This document shows positions 1-11,114 of a stretch of DNA of 64,000 nt, piece after piece. The stretch's first letter is position 1. Each line of letters opens with the position of its first letter. Under the pieces are notes generated by a model, which ran no database searches, was not told where the DNA came from, and worked only from the letters and a program-made list of their open reading frames with translations. The stretch is from the NCBI GenBank assembly GCA_030052745.1, contig JANBVO010000014.1, positions 248,001-312,000 on the forward strand. Reading direction: 5' to 3'. The position numbers were made by a program, and so were the translations under genes. This DNA is from Pleurostoma richardsiae (taxonomy: Eukaryota > Ascomycota > Sordariomycetes > Calosphaeriales > Pleurostomataceae).

Positions 1-176
1 AGCCCGACGCGATAGAGATGACGTGGGAGGACATCGAGACAGACGATCTACTGGAACCAGTAGTGGACTTCAAGGACTTCGTCAAGTCGATCAAGTCGAG
101 CAGGCCCACCGTGTCTCAGGACGACCTCAAGCGGAACACAGAATGGACTCACGAGTTCGGAAGCGAGGGCTCGTAA
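1..176 (+). CDS. VPS4: Vacuolar sorting ATPase Vps4, C-terminal fragment
   Basis: Only the last 57 codons and the TAA stop are present, read from base 3. The peptide has the Vps4 C-terminal helix region, with the recognisable segments AIEMTWEDIE, DLLEPVV.FKDF and SRPTVSQDDLKRN, and ends EFGSEGS. Vps4 is the AAA ATPase that disassembles ESCRT-III polymers at endosomes; that role comes from the family, because the ATPase domain lies outside the window. The gene converges on NOP56. Assignment is firm because this C-terminal segment is highly conserved from yeast to man. The 5' end is cut by the window edge. Confidence 0.93.
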   Translation, partial: PDAIEMTWEDIETDDLLEPVVDFKDFVKSIKSSRPTVSQDDLKRNTEWTHEFGSEGS

Positions 177-1009
177 GACTGCCTTTTCGGGGGAGGTGCT
201 TTCAAAAAGTCTGCGTGGGAAGGAGGATGCCAGCACTGCGAGTAGGGCGTACCGGCGTTGCGAAAGACAATATTATGAGGGTAGGCATGGCATATGATGG
301 GGTTTTCTCGCATTGGACTTGTTGATAGCCTTGTAGATCGCAACGAGAGAAGACAAACGACTGTATGTGATGGATCATGCCCATTGAGACAACCATCCAG
401 AGACCCTATCAGTTTTGACCGTCGTGTTGTGATAAGTTCACGGGCATTCCCTGTAGCATATGCTGTCTTCATAGTACCTCGAGAACAACTCACGTTGCCA
501 GCGAGACGCCGCCCTCTGATATCTCCTACAACTCCTCCTTATCGTTACTAACATGTGCTGTAGGTGAGCTGCATTCGCTGCTTTCCCCCACTGGGTCTAC
601 TGCCTGGGAACACACCTAATACAGGAAGGGCGCTGTGATTGCCATTTCTTACGTCGAACACACTCGAGAACTGCTTTGTAGCAATGTTGGAGGGTTTTCC
701 CATCCAAAACCCGTCGCCCCTCGCTGTCCCAACCAAGCGTCATTTCAGCATTTTCTAACACTTCCAGTGCATTTCTGCAGCAAATGCCGCGGAGATCAAG
801 TCGTAGACCAGGAGGCTTCGGATCAAGTGAGTTCAAATTTCCGACGCAGAGTATCCCCTTTTCAGCTCCATCTCAAGATGCGATGGGTATGATACACAGA
901 CGTTGCAAACAACGAAATTCAGATCCAAACTCCGTGCCACATATGCCCTTCCACCAACTCCGAGAAAAACAAGACAGAAAAGCGACAGAAGACCGCGCGA
1001 GTCGAGGGT
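177..1009. other. Intergenic, convergent 3' flanks of VPS4 and NOP56
   Basis: The interval lies between two converging genes and should hold both 3' UTRs. I see no coding region with homology or splice structure, no tRNA and no repeat. Short open frames here run into the NOP56 reverse strand. Confidence 0.6.
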
Positions 1010-2650
1010 TTATGCCTCGACCACCTCGGACTTCCGCTTCTTCTTCTTTTTCTTCTCGCCGTCCTCCTCGCCCACGTCGCTCTTCCGCTTCTTCTTCTCC
1101 TTCTTCACCTCCGCGTCATCGTGGCCGACGTCGCTCTTGCGCTTCTTGTCCTTCTTCTCCTTTTTGTCCTTCTTGGACGGCTTCTCCTCCTCTGCCGCCT
1201 CGTGGCCGTCGTGGACGTCGATCATCTCGGTGTCAATGGCCATGTCACCACCCTCCTCGAGAATGGCTTGCATCGCCGCCTTCATCGCGTCCTCATTCTT
1301 TGTAGGCTTCTTTCCCGTGGAGTAGAACTCCAACCGGTCCTCTAGCTGCTGACGGAGGACCTCGCCGAAGCGCGAGGACGGGTGCTCGGAGAAGTTGTCG
1401 ATCCTCGACGCGATACTGCACTTGTTGGCCAGATATCTGCTGATGCGGCCCTTGGTCTTGGCGCCAGCGCGGCCGATGAAGGAGCTGGAGTAGATAAGGC
1501 CGTATTTGGGAGTCGCACCCTTCGTCTTGAGAGCGCGGAATAGCGCCTTCTCCGCACCCAGGATCTGGAGAGTAGAGGCAGGGTATTTGGCGAGATTGGT
1601 GAGGGACCCGGCGTGGGAGATGAGGCGGGCGGCAACAGGAGTGCCCAGGATGACCTGCAGGTTCGGGGCCACCTCCTTCATCTTCTTGTCGAGAGAGGTG
1701 GACAGTTGGCGACGGTAAGCTGCCATGTCTGACACGGACTTTGCGAATGATTTGACCATAGTCAGGTCGGCCTCGGAAATATCCTGTCCCATGGACACCT
1801 TAGCAGCGTGGATAATATCCTCTGCCTTCTCGCCGTCGTCATCAATGACCGCAGCAATCTCATGGAGGCGGTCGTCGGTGAGCGTCTTCTTGTTGCCAAT
1901 AGTAAGGACAAGCTTAGCGTAGGTGACGTTGTCCGAGACGATGCGGATGAGCTCAGGGAAGTGCCAGCCGTACCACTCGCGGACCCGCATGCAGCCGGAG
2001 TTAATGCCCTTGTCAAGGGCGTCAAGAGTCGCAATGGCCTGGATGATGTGGTTGTCGTTCTTGTGGACGCTGAACTTGACCTTGGCACGAGAGTAGGCGT
2101 GACCCATACCCAGCTGCGCACGACCCAGATCGCCCTCCTGGAGGCCCTTCAGGAGCTTCTCGGCATGCTGCCGAATGCCACGGAGGAGGTCAGCGACGAC
2201 TTCGGAGGTGTCACCAGTTTCGCATTCCACACCGGCGAAAGCCCCGCTGATCTCGCCTGCAAGCTTCTTGTCCTGGACGCCGAGAACAATCTTGCTCTTC
2301 TTTCCGCTCGTCTTGGGCAGGTTCAGCTCGAGGATGTTCTTCAAGTAGTCAGACATGACGCCCTCAGAGACCAAGTTGATGTTCTCAAGCGTCTCAGCGG
2401 CAGAGCTGTGAACCCAGTATCAGCAGGAGGCAATTGAAGGCTGGAGGGTCGTCCCCAGTGTTCTAGCCCAAAAAACATACCGATAGGGAGTGAAGTTGAC
2501 CAGCTTCACCATCTTGCCGAAGGTGCTCAGCTCGCGCATGGAGTTCTGCACCTCTTGCAGGCGCAGGCCCACGCTGCTGGCCTGGTGCACCACCTCGAAG
2601 ATGGCATAGCCAGCAGCGGACTCATAGAGCAGATAGTTGACGGCCGCCAT
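1010..2650 (-). CDS. NOP56: Nop56, box C/D snoRNP core protein
   Basis: Two exons, complement(1010..2405, 2481..2650), give 521 aa. The start MAAVNYLLYESAAGYAIFEV is typical of Nop56 rather than Nop58. The intron (GTATGT...CAG, 75 nt) joins NFTPY to RSAAETLENINLVSEG. The body carries the Nop domain hallmarks GHAYSRAKVKFSV, DNHIIQAIA, EWYGWHFPEL, ISHAGSLTNL, GAEKALFRALKTKG.TPKYG and KGRISRYLANK. The C-terminus is a Lys/Glu/Asp-rich tail (KKE/D repeats, roughly residues 435-521), as in the family. In established systems Nop56 pairs with Nop58, fibrillarin and Snu13 to guide 2'-O-methylation of rRNA in the nucleolus. Upstream lie a CACGTG (2843-2848) and an AAATTTTC-like rRNA-processing element (about 2777-2786), fitting ribosome-biogenesis co-regulation. 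Confidence 0.97.
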
Positions 2651-3641
2651 CCTGTCGGTCCGGTCAGTTGTCGGCGACCGGGTTTCGTTGGGGCGAGTTG
2701 GAAGAAGAAGCCGCTTTCGATCTGTGTGGGAGCTCTTCTGTCCGGTAGCTTTGCTTGTAATTTTTTTCCGTCGGCCTGAAATTTTCGCGGTCCTCGACCC
2801 TCGACGACCGATTGACGCACAGACCATGGCGGGCGTAGCGGGCACGTGACAAACCTAGAACTACAACCAAGCTGTGCCCCTCGAGGAGAGCAGCCAAGTA
2901 CCTTAAAAGTGTTCACACAGGTATCTGGCATGAAGATATGTAGTGGCTTGACTGAATACGCAGACAGGTAGGTATCTCTGAAGAGGAGCTCTGTATTCGG
3001 TAGTCTGTATATCAGATACCGGGCATGTGAAATTCGTCTCCTCAAGTCCATCGTCACTACTTCAGATTCAACACGATAGTGAGGATCCGTGGGGAAATAT
3101 TGCTAGTGCACAGGTACTATCGTTAAGCATTGTGGTCTTTGGCCGGACACTATGAAATCGAACTGCTGCATCCAAGTAGATATCTACCTACATGAAAGAC
3201 AAACGCATTAACATCCATAACCGGATGACGTTCCTGTGGCATTCATACCCCAAGTAGTCCCTGTTCATTAAAAGGCGTTTTTAAGCTGGTTGACCGCAAA
3301 GAGGGGGAATGACGACGCGGCATCCGCCACAATGCGATGCTAAGCCACAGCGTTCGCCCTGATACCAAGCTTCAAGCAACGGCGAGTTACGACCTCATTC
3401 GCAAACGACCTCCTCGAAGTGGGTTATTGCTGCATCGTCATTGCTCTAGTTGGTTTACCACCCGTTTTACACCTATAAGGCCCTCCCGTTTTCTGCTTCG
3501 GACTGGGTCTGGGGAGGCTGGTCCCCGTCTACTTCCGTGATTTCCGTGCTCCTCGTCCGTTTACAAACACTTCCTTTAACACAGCCCCCTATCTGCTCCT
3601 AGTACCTTAACGTCCTCTCTCATACAAGTACCACTATTTAT
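2651..3641. promoter_or_regulatory. Divergent NOP56 / chitinase promoter region
   Basis: This is a 991-bp intergenic region between divergent genes. On the NOP56 side are TGAAATTTTC (2777-2786, resembling the ribosome-biogenesis RRPE element) and a CACGTG E-box (2843-2848). On the chitinase side are TATAAGG at 3474-3480 and TATTTATAT at 3635-3643, the latter overlapping the first ATG of the chitinase. The motifs are visible; binding is inferred. Confidence 0.4.
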
Positions 3642-4991
3642 ATGCTCGGTAGGCATATCACACTCCTGTATATACTCTCCGCCATTGTACTTATTGCCGG
3701 TATTTTCCTCTCGTCATCTCAATTTCCCTCCCTCCTCCAATTCTTCACATCAACATCAACCAACATGGGAGGCGGTCCGACCTCAGGCTACCGCACCGTA
3801 GCCTACTTCGTCAACTGGGCCATCTATGCCCGGAAGCACCGTCCGCAAGACCTCCCAGCCGAGAAATTGACACATGTGCTCTATGCGTTCGCCAACGTCC
3901 GGGCGGACACCGGTGAGGTGCACCTGACGGACTCATGGGCTGATACCGATATCCACTGGGAGGGCGACAGCTGGAACGATGTCGGCAACAACCTCTACGG
4001 CTGCCTCAAGCAGCTCAACCTGCTCAAGCGGCGCAACCGCAACCTCAAGGTCCTGCTTTCCATCGGCGGCTGGACCTACTCGGCCAACTTCCGCGGCCCG
4101 GCCTCCACCCCTGCCGGCCGCGCCACCTTTGCTCGTAGCGCTGTTGAGCTGCTCAAAAACCTCGGCTTTGACGGGCTCGACATCGACTGGGAGTATCCCC
4201 AGAGCCCCTCCGAGGCCGCCGACCTTGTTGCCCTACTACAGGCCTGCCGGGACGAGCTGGACGCTTACGCCCGGACCCTGGGCGGCGGTCATCACGGCGG
4301 TCCCCACCACCACCACCACTTCGAGCTGACGGTGGCCTGCCCTGCCGGCGCGCAGAACTACGAGAAGCTGGACCTCCCCGCCATGGACCGGCTCCTCGAC
4401 TTCTGGAACCTGATGGCCTACGACTACGCTGGGTCTTGGGACCAGGTCGCCGGCCACCAGGCGAACCTGTATGGCTGCCGGTCCGCCCCAAACCGCACGC
4501 CCTTCAGCACGGCGCAGGCGCTTGAGTATTACACCTCCCACGGCGTGCCGGCGCACAAGATCGTGCTGGGGATGCCTCTGTATGGGCGGGCGTTCGAGGG
4601 CACGGACGGGCCGGGCAAGCCGTACAGTGGCGTCGGGGAGGGCACGTGGGAGCGTGGCGTCTACGATTACAAGAAGCTGCCGCTGCCGGGGGCGGAGGAG
4701 CGGCGCGACGAGGAGGCGGGCGCGTCGTACTGCTACGACCCGGCGCGCAGGACGATGGTCAGCTACGACACGGTGGAGATGGCCAGGCGCAAGGCCGAGT
4801 TCGTCAAGCACCAGGGGCTAGGCGGGGCGATGTGGTGGGAGAGCAGCGCGGATAAGGAGGGAGGTGAGAGCCTCATTGGGAACGTGGTGGATGTGCTCGG
4901 CGGGCCGAGGGCTCTACAGTGGGAGGAAAACTGCTTGGAGTATCCGGAGTCCAAGTATGAGAACCTGAAGAAGGGTTTCCCTGGACAGTAA
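3642..4991 (+). CDS. GH18 class V chitinase, ChiB1-like
   Basis: Intronless, 449 aa. The GH18 barrel starts at SGYRTVAYFVNWAIY (about residue 48). It has SIGGWT (140-145) and the catalytic DGLDIDWEYP, with proton donor Glu184, then the MAYDYAGSW substrate-binding strand and a closing GGAMWWESSAD. It closely resembles the Aspergillus ChiB1/autolytic chitinase group and hydrolyses chitin beta-1,4 linkages. The longest start gives a hydrophobic segment (residues 8-24) that could act as a signal anchor; starting instead at Met42 (3765) removes it. No LysM or carbohydrate-binding module follows the catalytic domain. An unusual histidine-rich insert (HHGGPHHHHH, residues 217-226) sits where homologs have a short loop. 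Likely roles are wall remodelling or autolysis. Confidence 0.95.
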   Translation: MLGRHITLLYILSAIVLIAGIFLSSSQFPSLLQFFTSTSTNMGGGPTSGYRTVAYFVNWAIYARKHRPQDLPAEKLTHVLYAFANVRADTGEVHLTDSWADTDIHWEGDSWNDVGNNLYGCLKQLNLLKRRNRNLKVLLSIGGWTYSANFRGPASTPAGRATFARSAVELLKNLGFDGLDIDWEYPQSPSEAADLVALLQACRDELDAYARTLGGGHHGGPHHHHHFELTVACPAGAQNYEKLDLPAMDRLLDFWNLMAYDYAGSWDQVAGHQANLYGCRSAPNRTPFSTAQALEYYTSHGVPAHKIVLGMPLYGRAFEGTDGPGKPYSGVGEGTWERGVYDYKKLPLPGAEERRDEEAGASYCYDPARRTMVSYDTVEMARRKAEFVKHQGLGGAMWWESSADKEGGESLIGNVVDVLGGPRALQWEENCLEYPESKYENLKKGFPGQ

Positions 4992-5253
4992 GGGCGACGG
5001 GCATAAACTGCGTACATACTAGTATTGCCACTTTAGTATAATAGGCGTTGCGATATATCACATCACCATGAGGCACGAAAAATGATTTGAAGATCAGAGG
5101 ATTGAATTTTGCATTCCTCCCGAGCCCAGAGCCGATGAAAGTTGCTCCCTATGATACATCGACGCCGTAATATGAGGCATCCAGATGCGGTGATCGTCAA
5201 GCCCAGTCATTAAAGATTCATTCCCGTCCCCCCGGACCGACCTCGAACTTTGG

Positions 5254-6613
<1,360 letters not shown>

Positions 6614-7221
6614 ATGCCGAAGAAGAGAAAGAATAAGTCAGTCTTGCTTCAATTCAGCCCTTGGGGCGACCATCGAGTCGAGCTAGGATTCAACCTGCTG
6701 ACACGCATCCCAGTGGCCGCAACAAGAAGGGCCGGGGCCACGTGAAGCCCATTCGCTGCTCCAACTGCTCGAGATGCACACCCAAGGACAAGGCCATCAA
6801 GCGCTTCACCATTCGCAACATGGTCGAGTCTGCTGCCATTCGTACGTTTCTTCTTCGAACCACCGCTCGGATCGACGACATGCACCGGGACGACGCATTT
6901 TCAAGGAAGGCCTGGGCTAACTGTCCTTCCTACAGGTGACATCTCGGATGCCTCAGTCTTCAGCGAGTACACGGTCCCCAAGCTGTACCTCAAGCTCCAG
7001 TACTGCGTCTCGTGCGCCATTCACGGCAAGATCGTTCGGTAGGTCGCCATTGCTCCGGCGGAAGGACGCCAGTCAGGCTACGTGGGCGCCACAGGACTAA
7101 CAGACTTGTGTGCAGTGTCCGGTCTCGGGAGGGTCGTCGGAATCGTGCCCCGCCCCCGAGAGTCCGCTACAACAAGGACGGCAAGAAGGTGACGCCGACG
7201 CAGGGTGCCAAGACTGCTTAG
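6614..7221 (+). CDS. RPS26: 40S ribosomal protein S26
   Basis: Four exons, join(6614..6636, 6714..6841, 6936..7038, 7116..7221), give 119 aa. The N-terminus [20 protein letters not shown] is diagnostic. The zinc-binding cysteines are present in [19 protein letters not shown] and [20 protein letters not shown]. The end, [16 protein letters not shown], is canonical in length. The first intron begins GTCAGT and splits codon 8; the others begin GTACGT and GTAGGT. S26 lies at the mRNA exit channel of the 40S subunit. Multiple introns in the 5' half are usual for fungal ribosomal genes. Oddly, the same frame stays open for 44 codons after the TAG stop (listed separately). Confidence 0.96.
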
Positions 7222-7356
7222 GATGCTTCCAAGGCTGTTCCTGCTGCGGCTGCGAGTTCCGGAGGTGGATGGCAGACCACGACTACCGGTGGATGGCAAA
7301 ATACCACGACCACCGAATGGACTGCTGCGACCACCACCGGCGGAGCTGGATGGTAG
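7222..7356 (+). other. In-frame open extension after the RPS26 stop codon
   Basis: Immediately after the TAG at 7219-7221 the RPS26 frame stays open for 44 codons to a second TAG at 7354-7356. The predicted peptide is Ala-rich then Gly/Trp/Thr-rich, with a loose repeat of GGW followed by a Thr run (GGGWQTTTT, GGWQNTTTT, EWTAATTTGG). It could be 3' UTR, a readthrough extension, or a relic of a longer ancestral protein. The stop context (TAG GAT) is not a known strong readthrough signal. Confidence 0.35.
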
Positions 7357-7558
7357 GATGGTGACGAGTTATGGAACTGGGATTCGGTCTCGTGGCTTTG
7401 CATGATATGCTCGGAAAACAGGCGCAACCGGAATCTTTGAGGTTCTCTATGACATTGGGAGAATAGATCCACAGTCGCCAGATCAATCGACTTTGGCGCC
7501 CGGCTGGGGCATGAGAAGAATGTCGTTTCCCCTGTCTTGTGCTATGTGCTGCTCTGGT
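7357..7558. other. Short intergenic, convergent 3' flanks
   Basis: About 200 bp between convergent RPS26 and the methyltransferase gene. Nothing else seen. Confidence 0.5.
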
Positions 7559-8471
7559 TCACACTCGCTCGACCTCGAAGAGCAACCGTCTCGTTTTCGG
7601 GTCATCCCACGTCCTCTTGCCATCATAAATACTCAGCCCATTGTCTAGTTCTGCCCTGACGTTCCATTCCGTCCCTGTCCTGCTTCCCACTTCCTTGACC
7701 AGCTTCTCGAAAGTTTCTACATTGTGCTTGAAGGTCTGCCTGCCCCATGCCCCTCCTGTTGCTACACCATCTAAGTTGCCCGAAGCCTGGCCGATGATCA
7801 GCGTTCCCTTCACCCCGTTATTCAGCAATTTGATGGCATTTTCAAAGGCAGCCACTTGCTCCGCCCACGTGAACAGGTGCAGTATCATCCCCAGCTGCAC
7901 GACGTCCAGCTGGCCGAGGAACTGCGCCAACGGTGCGCCCTCTGCGTCGACCGGCTCCAGGATATTCGCCTGCACGATCGGTGCCCCGAACGTCTCCCGG
8001 TCCCGGAACAGCTCATACCCGATCTCGATGAACCCGGCGTTGAGCTCCGCGCCTGCGGCGCTACCCCGCGGCGCACCGTCGTGGACCAGCTTTCGGATGT
8101 CCTGGCCAAGGCAGCAGCCGATGTCGAGGAAACGACCGCCAGCGCGCAGGGTAGCCAGCAGGCGGGCGTAGAGGGCGCCGCGTTCCGAGAGGTTGAGCTC
8201 AAGGAAGCGGAACTGGCCGAGGCAGGGGTAGGGGTGGATCTGCCAGGCGCGGTCGCGCTGCGGTGATGGCCTGTTAGCTATTCACGTTCAAGCTCAAGCG
8301 CAGCGGCAGTCTTACGAGCTCGATTACGTGCTTGTCGACTTCGCTGGGAGGAATGTGGCTGTAGTTGACGAGCAAGTCACTGAAGGCGGCAGGGACGACG
8401 ACGGACTCGTCGAACCACTTCTTTGTGGTTTCATCTGGGGCCCGGGGAGGCCCGGGGAGGGTGGTTGCCAT
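7559..8471 (-). CDS. SAM-dependent methyltransferase, AusD-like family
   Basis: Two exons, complement(7559..8257, 8316..8471), give 284 aa. The start MATTLPGPPRAPDETTKKWF is chosen because homologs begin close to the conserved WF...LL.NYS.I segment; an upstream in-frame reading exists but adds no family sequence. After the 58-nt intron come RDRAW.IHPYPCLGQFRFL and the SAM-binding motif I FLDIGCCLGQD (95-105), then VHDGAP and a LDVVQLGMILHLF motif. This pattern is that of the fungal methyltransferases found in meroterpenoid and other secondary-metabolite clusters (AusD and relatives). The substrate is unknown, and no backbone synthase is in the window. A 10-bp tandem repeat (CCCGGGGAGG, 8441-8460) encodes its Pro-rich N-terminus. 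Confidence 0.85.
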
Positions 8472-8938
8472 TATGCTTCGGCTTCTTCGTATGGTCAGTC
8501 TCTCGTATCTCTTCAAGATCTCGTGGGTAATCTGAGCCTGGAGAAAGATCTTTGGGGAAGATCTCATGCAGAGAGGTGCGTGTTCTTATCGCCGAGTCCA
8601 TGATTACCCCACCCTGCTCGATGATGGAATCTGGGGCCCCAGTGAGGTGAGAGTGCTCTTGCTGCAATGATTGAGACGACTCTCGGTAGGCATGCATCGA
8701 GGAGTTGCTCATCACTTCGGTTGATGTTGCGCAAAGGTGCCTCAACCTTCACATTTGACAGCCTCTCAAGCAGCGTAGTTCGATATCACGGTTACGAGCG
8801 GCAAAGCCGGCGTATGCACAAGTCACTGAGCAACTAGCATGTGAGCCCCGAGGTCGACGCTAGGCATCTTCTTAGAGGACATCCTTTACGGTACGAATTG
8901 AAGGACTGTGGGTTCTAGGAGAACAACAGCCACTGTTA
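8472..8938. other. Intergenic, no gene seen
   Basis: A 467-bp spacer between two minus-strand genes. It should contain the methyltransferase promoter and the HET gene's 3' UTR. No coding signal was recognised. Confidence 0.5.
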
Positions 8939-10648
8939 TCATACAACTTTGAAATCTACCAAGGGGGTTTCGGGTCCAATGCCAGGAATCTGATCTCCGG
9001 ATACGTCGATTCCAGCAAAGGCCTCGCCCTCCATCAGCCCGTACATGTACGCCTCGCCGACCAGAGTGAAAGCACTTCGTCCACTGTTTTCGCAGTTCTG
9101 CGGACGCAAGATGAACGGTGCAGTAGCTCCCATGAAGCAGGACACTATGTCACCGGCCCGAACCTCGCAGGGAGCCAGCCCTATGTACCCTCTCTTTGTA
9201 AGAACAATATGCCGAGAGCTAACAAAGTGCGCCTGTATATCGCACATTTCGTTGTCGTTATACTCAAGGGGAAACTGCACTGGTAGGCCAAGGCCATATG
9301 CCAGCCACTGCGGCGGGTGGATTCTTGTCTCGCCCGTGCGAGGCTCCCAGTAGCGAGCGTCTGGGAGTGGAACGCGGTCTTCAAGCCCGCTCCGATAGGT
9401 ATAGCATCGTGACAGGAACTCTCTCCCGGGAAATCGAGGATTCTTCTTTGTTGCTGCAAGCATCTCATCCGTGTCTCTTATGTCCCTGTCCTCACCACTT
9501 GTCTCGATGATGGTGTCGACCTGGATGCCGCGAACAATCAGACATGGCGCGCCATCCTTCCCTGTGAAGACAGCGGCGCAGGGGCTGGTGGTCCCTCCTG
9601 CCGAGAGAGGGTAGTAGACGTTTCTCAGACTGAGAAGCCAGTCATCCCGAATAGGCGTGCTCCAGTCGGGGACCCAGGACGGCAGATCTTGGACTACTGT
9701 CCTTTCTTTTCTGTCAGGAAGAACAGCAGATAAGAAGGCAAGTCCGCTGGTGCGGAGGAGATACTTGGCTATCTGGGAATAAACCTGGGATGGTGTGTTC
9801 GTGTCCGCATAATCCGGCTGCAAACCCGGAGGGATTGCGCTCAACATTGGCAAGAGTGCAAACACTTTGTCCCTTGGGTCGGTCGCCTTACAGGACCTTG
9901 ACTTACACAGAAGCGTAAGGAGATCTTCCTGTTCGTCATATGTCTTGTCCCTGGCATTCCCTATCTGCAGCGTCTGCGGAATGGTGTCTGGCAGCGGGAC
10001 ATGCCAATGTTCCGTCTCGCGCGCCGGCCGGGAATCGACCCATATCCTGAAAGGCCGGAAGGTGCTCCATGGCGCGGTTGTCTTGCCGCACATCACGATG
10101 GCCTCTTTGGACATGAAAGTCTCCTGAAGCACCCATACCCTCCAAAACCATGGCCGGCTGTACAGGTCCCTCACAATCTTCTTGATCTCCAGGCCATACT
10201 CGAAGCTGTAGAAACCATCCTCAGTGCAGTGCATGAGGAAGTGAATGGCGTTGTCGCTTGTGCTGGATGCCTCTCCGAGGTCAATGACGACGCGCGACGC
10301 ATTGCGATAGATGCTTCCCATGATGGAAACTTGTGCGTTGCGTTCTGGGATGTCCATTTGATTGATGCAGATGGCGTCGAGCCAGATGACTCTGTCGTTC
10401 TGCTCTTGTCGAAGTCTCCGGAGGATCGAATCGCAATTCCTCGTCACAGACAGTTCAGTGCCACATGGTCGCGATGTGACGGTGACTCGGTCGTCCGGAT
10501 CGCCCCAGACATAGGAGACAGCTTCATATTCAAGCTCATCGGTGAATGAAGCCTCGGATACAGTCACTTCCAACGCATCGAGATCAGATTTCGCGGGGTG
10601 GACCCTAAGAAGTCGGAAGGACTTGGTGCTTTTCAGGGGTCGGTACAT
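8939..10648 (-). CDS. HET-domain protein (heterokaryon incompatibility family)
   Basis: Intronless, 569 aa, starting at the first ATG (MYRPLKSTKSF). The HET domain blocks are clear: YEAVSYVWGD (41-50), a VTRNCDSILRRLR block, VIWLDAICINQ (87-97) and the ERNAQVSIMGSIYRNASRVVIDLG region. Further along come RPWFWRVWVLQE and a DPRDKVFALL motif. The C-terminus has the usual HET-protein ending, with GYIGLAPCEVRAGDIV and a FTLVGEAYMYGLMEGEA segment. HET domains trigger programmed cell death upon recognition of non-self in fungal fusion; related proteins may act in defence. No NACHT, WD40 or ankyrin module is attached. The gene sits between the methyltransferase and the dioxygenase on the same strand; its relation to them is unknown. 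Confidence 0.95.
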   Translation of the reverse strand: MYRPLKSTKSFRLLRVHPAKSDLDALEVTVSEASFTDELEYEAVSYVWGDPDDRVTVTSRPCGTELSVTRNCDSILRRLRQEQNDRVIWLDAICINQMDIPERNAQVSIMGSIYRNASRVVIDLGEASSTSDNAIHFLMHCTEDGFYSFEYGLEIKKIVRDLYSRPWFWRVWVLQETFMSKEAIVMCGKTTAPWSTFRPFRIWVDSRPARETEHWHVPLPDTIPQTLQIGNARDKTYDEQEDLLTLLCKSRSCKATDPRDKVFALLPMLSAIPPGLQPDYADTNTPSQVYSQIAKYLLRTSGLAFLSAVLPDRKERTVVQDLPSWVPDWSTPIRDDWLLSLRNVYYPLSAGGTTSPCAAVFTGKDGAPCLIVRGIQVDTIIETSGEDRDIRDTDEMLAATKKNPRFPGREFLSRCYTYRSGLEDRVPLPDARYWEPRTGETRIHPPQWLAYGLGLPVQFPLEYNDNEMCDIQAHFVSSRHIVLTKRGYIGLAPCEVRAGDIVSCFMGATAPFILRPQNCENSGRSAFTLVGEAYMYGLMEGEAFAGIDVSGDQIPGIGPETPLVDFKVV

Positions 10649-11114
10649 TCTAACTGTCACTGACTGTGCTTGTAGGATATAAGCAGAGCCTCACGAATCA
10701 AAGAATCAGCATGGATAGATGAACGAATGTATAGGTACTGGACGCAAGTTCTTCGTTTTTCTGCGTTTCGGTCTTGGGCCTCCGAGCTAGACCTGAAGCG
10801 CAGCGGCTGAGCTTCACTGCGCCCAGCCAATATTGGACAGCCGCTTCATACATATGCAGCTAGTGCAATGGAAGCTTCAGCCCTTTAGGCGCGATATTGA
10901 TCACCGAAGATGTCGACAATAGCCTTTTTCCCTGACGTGTAACATACTGCTGTATCCTCGTTAGATGATCTCCCACGCCCTGAGTCTGCCCAGTACAAGT
11001 CGCACATAGGTGAGTAGTGCATGGCGCACCCCATGCTCAAGGCTCGATACTTCAGCTCATTAATACTGTCCTATATAGGGCTCAACAAGGCCTCTTATAC
11101 CATGCACCGCCATT
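10649..11114. other. Intergenic, HET gene promoter side
   Basis: A 466-bp spacer between two minus-strand genes. No coding feature or repeat recognised. Confidence 0.5.

Noticed and set aside
784-1305. 173-codon plus-strand frame rich in Ser/Arg/Pro
   Set aside because: It is the antisense shadow of the Lys/Glu-rich NOP56 tail; low-complexity codons leave the opposite strand free of stops.
4236-4811. 191-codon minus-strand frame
   Set aside because: Antisense of the GC-rich chitinase gene; composition is Arg/Val/Leu filler with no domain.
10646-10660. HET protein extended 4 residues upstream
   Set aside because: The extension would start with GTG; the first ATG is at 10646-10648 and fits the family.
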